Shown: one piece after another, positions 6,000 to 8,085 of the stretch
Position numbering within the stretch: the first letter of the stretch is position 1
Layout of the letters: every line of letters starts with the position of its first letter
Translations under genes and position numbers: made by a program
Notes under the pieces: generated by a model
Told to the model about the DNA's origin: nothing
Seen by the model: only the letters and a program-made list of their open reading frames with translations
Databases searched by the model: none
Assembly: GCA_947306605.1 (NCBI GenBank)
Contig: CAMZHB010000065.1
Span: forward strand, 1 to 8,085
From: an uncultured Prevotellaceae bacterium
GTDB lineage: Bacteria; Bacteroidota; Bacteroidia; Bacteroidales; Bacteroidaceae
DNA: 8,085 nucleotides
Direction: 5' to 3'

Positions 6000-7268
6000 A
6001 TGAAAAAAATAACAACTGCCCTGCTCTCACTTTTAGCCGCAGTTACCATGTCGGCACAGAGCATGTATATACATCAGGGTAACGTGGTGACAGTAGTCAA
6101 CAGCTCAACCGCAGGTGACATGACCTACACCCAAGCCACACTTACCGCCAATGGTGTTACGTTTAACTTGGACGAAGTGGACAGCATTGTCATTCACAAC
6201 GACGAGGTGCGTACAGACAGTGTCATCATCACTTACGATGAAACTACGGCCAATGTACTCATTCCCGTCCAAGTGGCCAAATACCTTACCACAACTATCA
6301 ATGGTGCCCACGTGGCCATCGAATCTACTCAAACTGAAGTCGACACCACTGAAACAATCTACGCACTCTGCGGCACAAGTTCCAACGGGTCGTTCTACCA
6401 AAAGGGCGTTTATAAATGCACGCTACGTCTCAACGGAGTGACACTTAACAATCCGGACAGTGCTGCCATCAATTTCCAGAACGGCAAGCGCATTGATATC
6501 CGTGTAACTGATGGAACAGTCAACAATCTCAGTGACAACGGTGAGGGAGGTGAGCAAAAGGCTTGCCTACGCGTCAAAGGCCATGCCGAATTTAAAGATG
6601 CCGGTACGCTCAACATCGCCGCCCATGCCGCCCATGCCTTCAAGAGTGGTGAATATACAAGAATAAGAAGGTCATTCGGTACGCTCAACATCACCTCTGC
6701 CGTGAAGGATGCCATGCATGTGGGACAATACTTCCTGATGAACGGCGGCACAGTCAATATCAGCGGCGTACAAGGCGACGGTATCCAAGTGGAATACACT
6801 ACTAACAAAGCCGATACCCTTAATGGTCAGATGCATATCAAAGCCGGAACTATCAACATCGCCCTTGACGGCAACGACATGGACGGTCTAAAGGCCGACT
6901 CCATACTCAGTATTATCGGAGGCAACATTACCATCACCATGAACGGTGACGGCGGCAAGGGCATCAACTGCCAAAGCGCCGATGTAACCAATACCAACGG
7001 CGAAACCACACTTACACTGGCTGTAAACGGCAAGATGCTGACCGTTATCGAGAATGGTATGCCCAACAACAAACGTCCCATCTGTTTCAAGACAGAAGAG
7101 GACATGTACTTCCACTTTGGCACCATCAATTGCAATACCAAGGATTCAGAAGCCAAGGGTTTGAGAGTCGGAAACAACTATTACTACACGCGTAAGGCTG
7201 TCTATAAACTCAATGGAAAGACAGCGACGCCCGATGTTACCGGTGCGATGTACTTGCGCCAAAACTAA
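6000..7268 (+). CDS. secreted Cthe_2159-like beta-helix carbohydrate-binding protein
   Basis: The 422-residue product has a signal peptide (cleavage after MSA, residues 17-19). A short beta module (about 22-67: MYIHQGN, ATLTANGVTFNLDEVDSIVI) leads into a repetitive domain (about 73-420) of the Cthe_2159 family (PF14262). The Clostridium thermocellum founder is a calcium-containing right-handed beta-helix that binds cellulose and pectin-like polymers. Helix coils are visible as G-T-hydrophobic-N-I repeats at 202, 227, 250 and 283, then GNITI at 308 and GTINC at 374, 23-33 residues apart in the regular stretch. Conserved KDAMHVGQ, GDGIQVE, MDGLKADS and GKGINCQS segments sit between them. Catalytic activity is not evident. 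Genes of this family often neighbour VTC and DUF4956 genes (from memory), as here 3.8 kb upstream. It is probably cotranscribed with the dockerin gene, 32 bases away. Confidence 0.85.
   Translation: MKKITTALLSLLAAVTMSAQSMYIHQGNVVTVVNSSTAGDMTYTQATLTANGVTFNLDEVDSIVIHNDEVRTDSVIITYDETTANVLIPVQVAKYLTTTINGAHVAIESTQTEVDTTETIYALCGTSSNGSFYQKGVYKCTLRLNGVTLNNPDSAAINFQNGKRIDIRVTDGTVNNLSDNGEGGEQKACLRVKGHAEFKDAGTLNIAAHAAHAFKSGEYTRIRRSFGTLNITSAVKDAMHVGQYFLMNGGTVNISGVQGDGIQVEYTTNKADTLNGQMHIKAGTINIALDGNDMDGLKADSILSIIGGNITITMNGDGGKGINCQSADVTNTNGETTLTLAVNGKMLTVIENGMPNNKRPICFKTEEDMYFHFGTINCNTKDSEAKGLRVGNNYYYTRKAVYKLNGKTATPDVTGAMYLRQN
6602..6692 (+). repeat. short direct repeat in the beta-helix gene
   Basis: The 16-base sequence CGGTACGCTCAACATC occurs at 6602-6617 and again at 6677-6692, exactly 75 bases (25 codons) apart. 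It encodes the GTLNI strand in two adjacent coils, so it reflects the internal repeat structure of the protein. Confidence 0.8.
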
Positions 7269-7279
7269 TAACAAATAAA

Positions 7280-7315
7280 AACGTGCTGCCAACCAAATGA
7301 CAGCACGTTCTTTTT
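7280..7315 (+). terminator. Rho-independent terminator of the dockerin/beta-helix unit
   Basis: AACGTGCTG at 7280-7288 pairs with CAGCACGTT at 7301-7309 (9 bp, 12-base loop), followed by a T-rich run to 7315. It begins 11 bases after the stop codon and ends only 12 bases before the next gene's ATG. Confidence 0.87.
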
Positions 7316-7327
7316 ATATCCTCATTT

Positions 7328-8085
7328 ATGAAATTAGCTGCCATTGACATCGGTTCCAACGCCAGCCGCCTGCTCATTAAAAAGGTTGACACGGAGTTGC
7401 GACAAACCTATAACTCCAACGTACGGCCCAAATTGGATTACATGGCACGCATCCCCGTGCAGTTGGGAATGGATGTCTACGCCAACGGAAGCATCAGTCA
7501 AGAGCGTACCGAAGCGTTGGCCCAAGCCATGAAGCAATTCCGCCTCATCATAATTGCATCCAAGGTGAAGCATTGGCGAGCTTGTGCCACGGCGTCCCTT
7601 CGCGATGCGTCGAATAGCCAAGAAGTGATTGACAAGGTAGAGGCTGTATCGGGCATTCACGTTGATATCATTAGCGGAGATGAGGAAGCGCGTCTGGTAC
7701 GCGACTGTTATTTTGCGAAGACCCCGTCAGCACCCTCCAAAATCCTGTTTACCGATGTGGGGGGCGGCAGTACAGACGTGTGTCTTGCCATTGACGGAGA
7801 AGTAACCTACACACGCTCATTCCCTGTCGGTTCCATGCGTCTCATTTGTGGCACTATGGAACCCGACGCCCTTCATGTGCTCTCCCGTCTCTGCGATCTT
7901 CACGGTCCGCTCCACGTGGTCGGTTCCGGAGGCGGCATCCACAAGATTGGCGAACTTTTTCCCAATGTTAATTGCCCCACGCACATCACATGCGAAACCA
8001 TTAACCACGCATGCGACGAATTGAATCAGCTCTCGTTGGAAGAAAAAATGACACGCTATCACCTGAAACGCGACCGTGCTGAAAT
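7328..8085 (+). CDS. ppx: Ppx/GppA family exopolyphosphatase, 5' part
   Basis: The frame is open from ATG 7328 to the window edge (252 codons plus 2 bases), so the gene is cut by the window. It encodes the N-terminal part of a Ppx/GppA phosphatase, which releases phosphate from polyphosphate ends or hydrolyses pppGpp. ASKHA-fold landmarks appear in order: phosphate loop AAIDIGSNASRLLI (4-17), ATASLRDASN (87-96), the catalytic-Glu motif IISGDEEARL (114-123), the second phosphate loop TDVGGGSTD (142-150), FPVGSMRL (165-172), and VGSGGGIHKI (198-207). The residue after GGGST is D150, where E is usual. The full family protein is about 300-500 residues, so some of it is missing here. Its start lies just after a terminator hairpin and no promoter is evident between them. 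It may be linked in function with the VTC-type enzyme upstream (synthesis versus breakdown of polyphosphate), which is inference. Confidence 0.93.
   Translation, partial: MKLAAIDIGSNASRLLIKKVDTELRQTYNSNVRPKLDYMARIPVQLGMDVYANGSISQERTEALAQAMKQFRLIIIASKVKHWRACATASLRDASNSQEVIDKVEAVSGIHVDIISGDEEARLVRDCYFAKTPSAPSKILFTDVGGGSTDVCLAIDGEVTYTRSFPVGSMRLICGTMEPDALHVLSRLCDLHGPLHVVGSGGGIHKIGELFPNVNCPTHITCETINHACDELNQLSLEEKMTRYHLKRDRAE

Noticed and set aside
1..8085. CRISPR arrays, tRNA genes, insertion sequences or phage genes.
   Set aside because: No regularly spaced repeats, no tRNA-like cloverleaf sequence, no transposase or integrase motifs, and no terminal inverted repeats were seen.

Overview
The window looks like chromosomal DNA of a Bacteroidales bacterium, probably Prevotella-like. 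All genes lie on the + strand. The promoters that can be seen have the Bacteroidetes form (a -33 TTG/TTTG and a -7 TAnnTTTG). Start codons follow A-rich stretches rather than Shine-Dalgarno sequences. The protein set (DUF2490 barrel, VTC/DUF4956 pair, secreted GH36, short dockerin protein, Cthe_2159-type beta-helix protein) also fits this group. Genus is an inference; no 16S or other marker is present.

Layout: (1) 1-570, rplS (ribosomal protein L19) with its own promoter, a possibly structured leader and a strong terminator. (2) 602-3116, a promoter followed by a compact three-gene operon: VTC-fold polyphosphate polymerase-like enzyme, DUF4956 membrane protein, and DUF2490 outer-membrane beta-barrel, closed by a terminator. 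(3) 3148-5214, a secreted GH36 alpha-galactosidase-like enzyme. (4) 5215-5568, an intergenic region with a 14-bp perfect terminator hairpin, then a consensus promoter and a leader of about 80 nt. (5) 5569-7268, a two-gene unit: a small secreted protein ending in two dockerin type I repeats, and a secreted Cthe_2159-like beta-helix protein, closed by a terminator. (6) 7328-8085, the 5' part of a Ppx/GppA exopolyphosphatase gene that runs off the window.

How they may work together: the most interesting theme is a possible cell-envelope polyanion module. A VTC-type polymerase (in yeast, Vtc4 makes polyphosphate from ATP) is translationally linked to a membrane protein and an outer-membrane barrel. 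Within about 4 kb downstream are a Cthe_2159-type beta-helix protein, a family I recall as a frequent genomic companion of VTC/DUF4956 genes, and an exopolyphosphatase. Several of the exported proteins have acidic or likely calcium-binding sequences. The product of such a module, and whether the two transcription units cooperate, is inference. The GH36 enzyme and rplS are probably unrelated neighbours.
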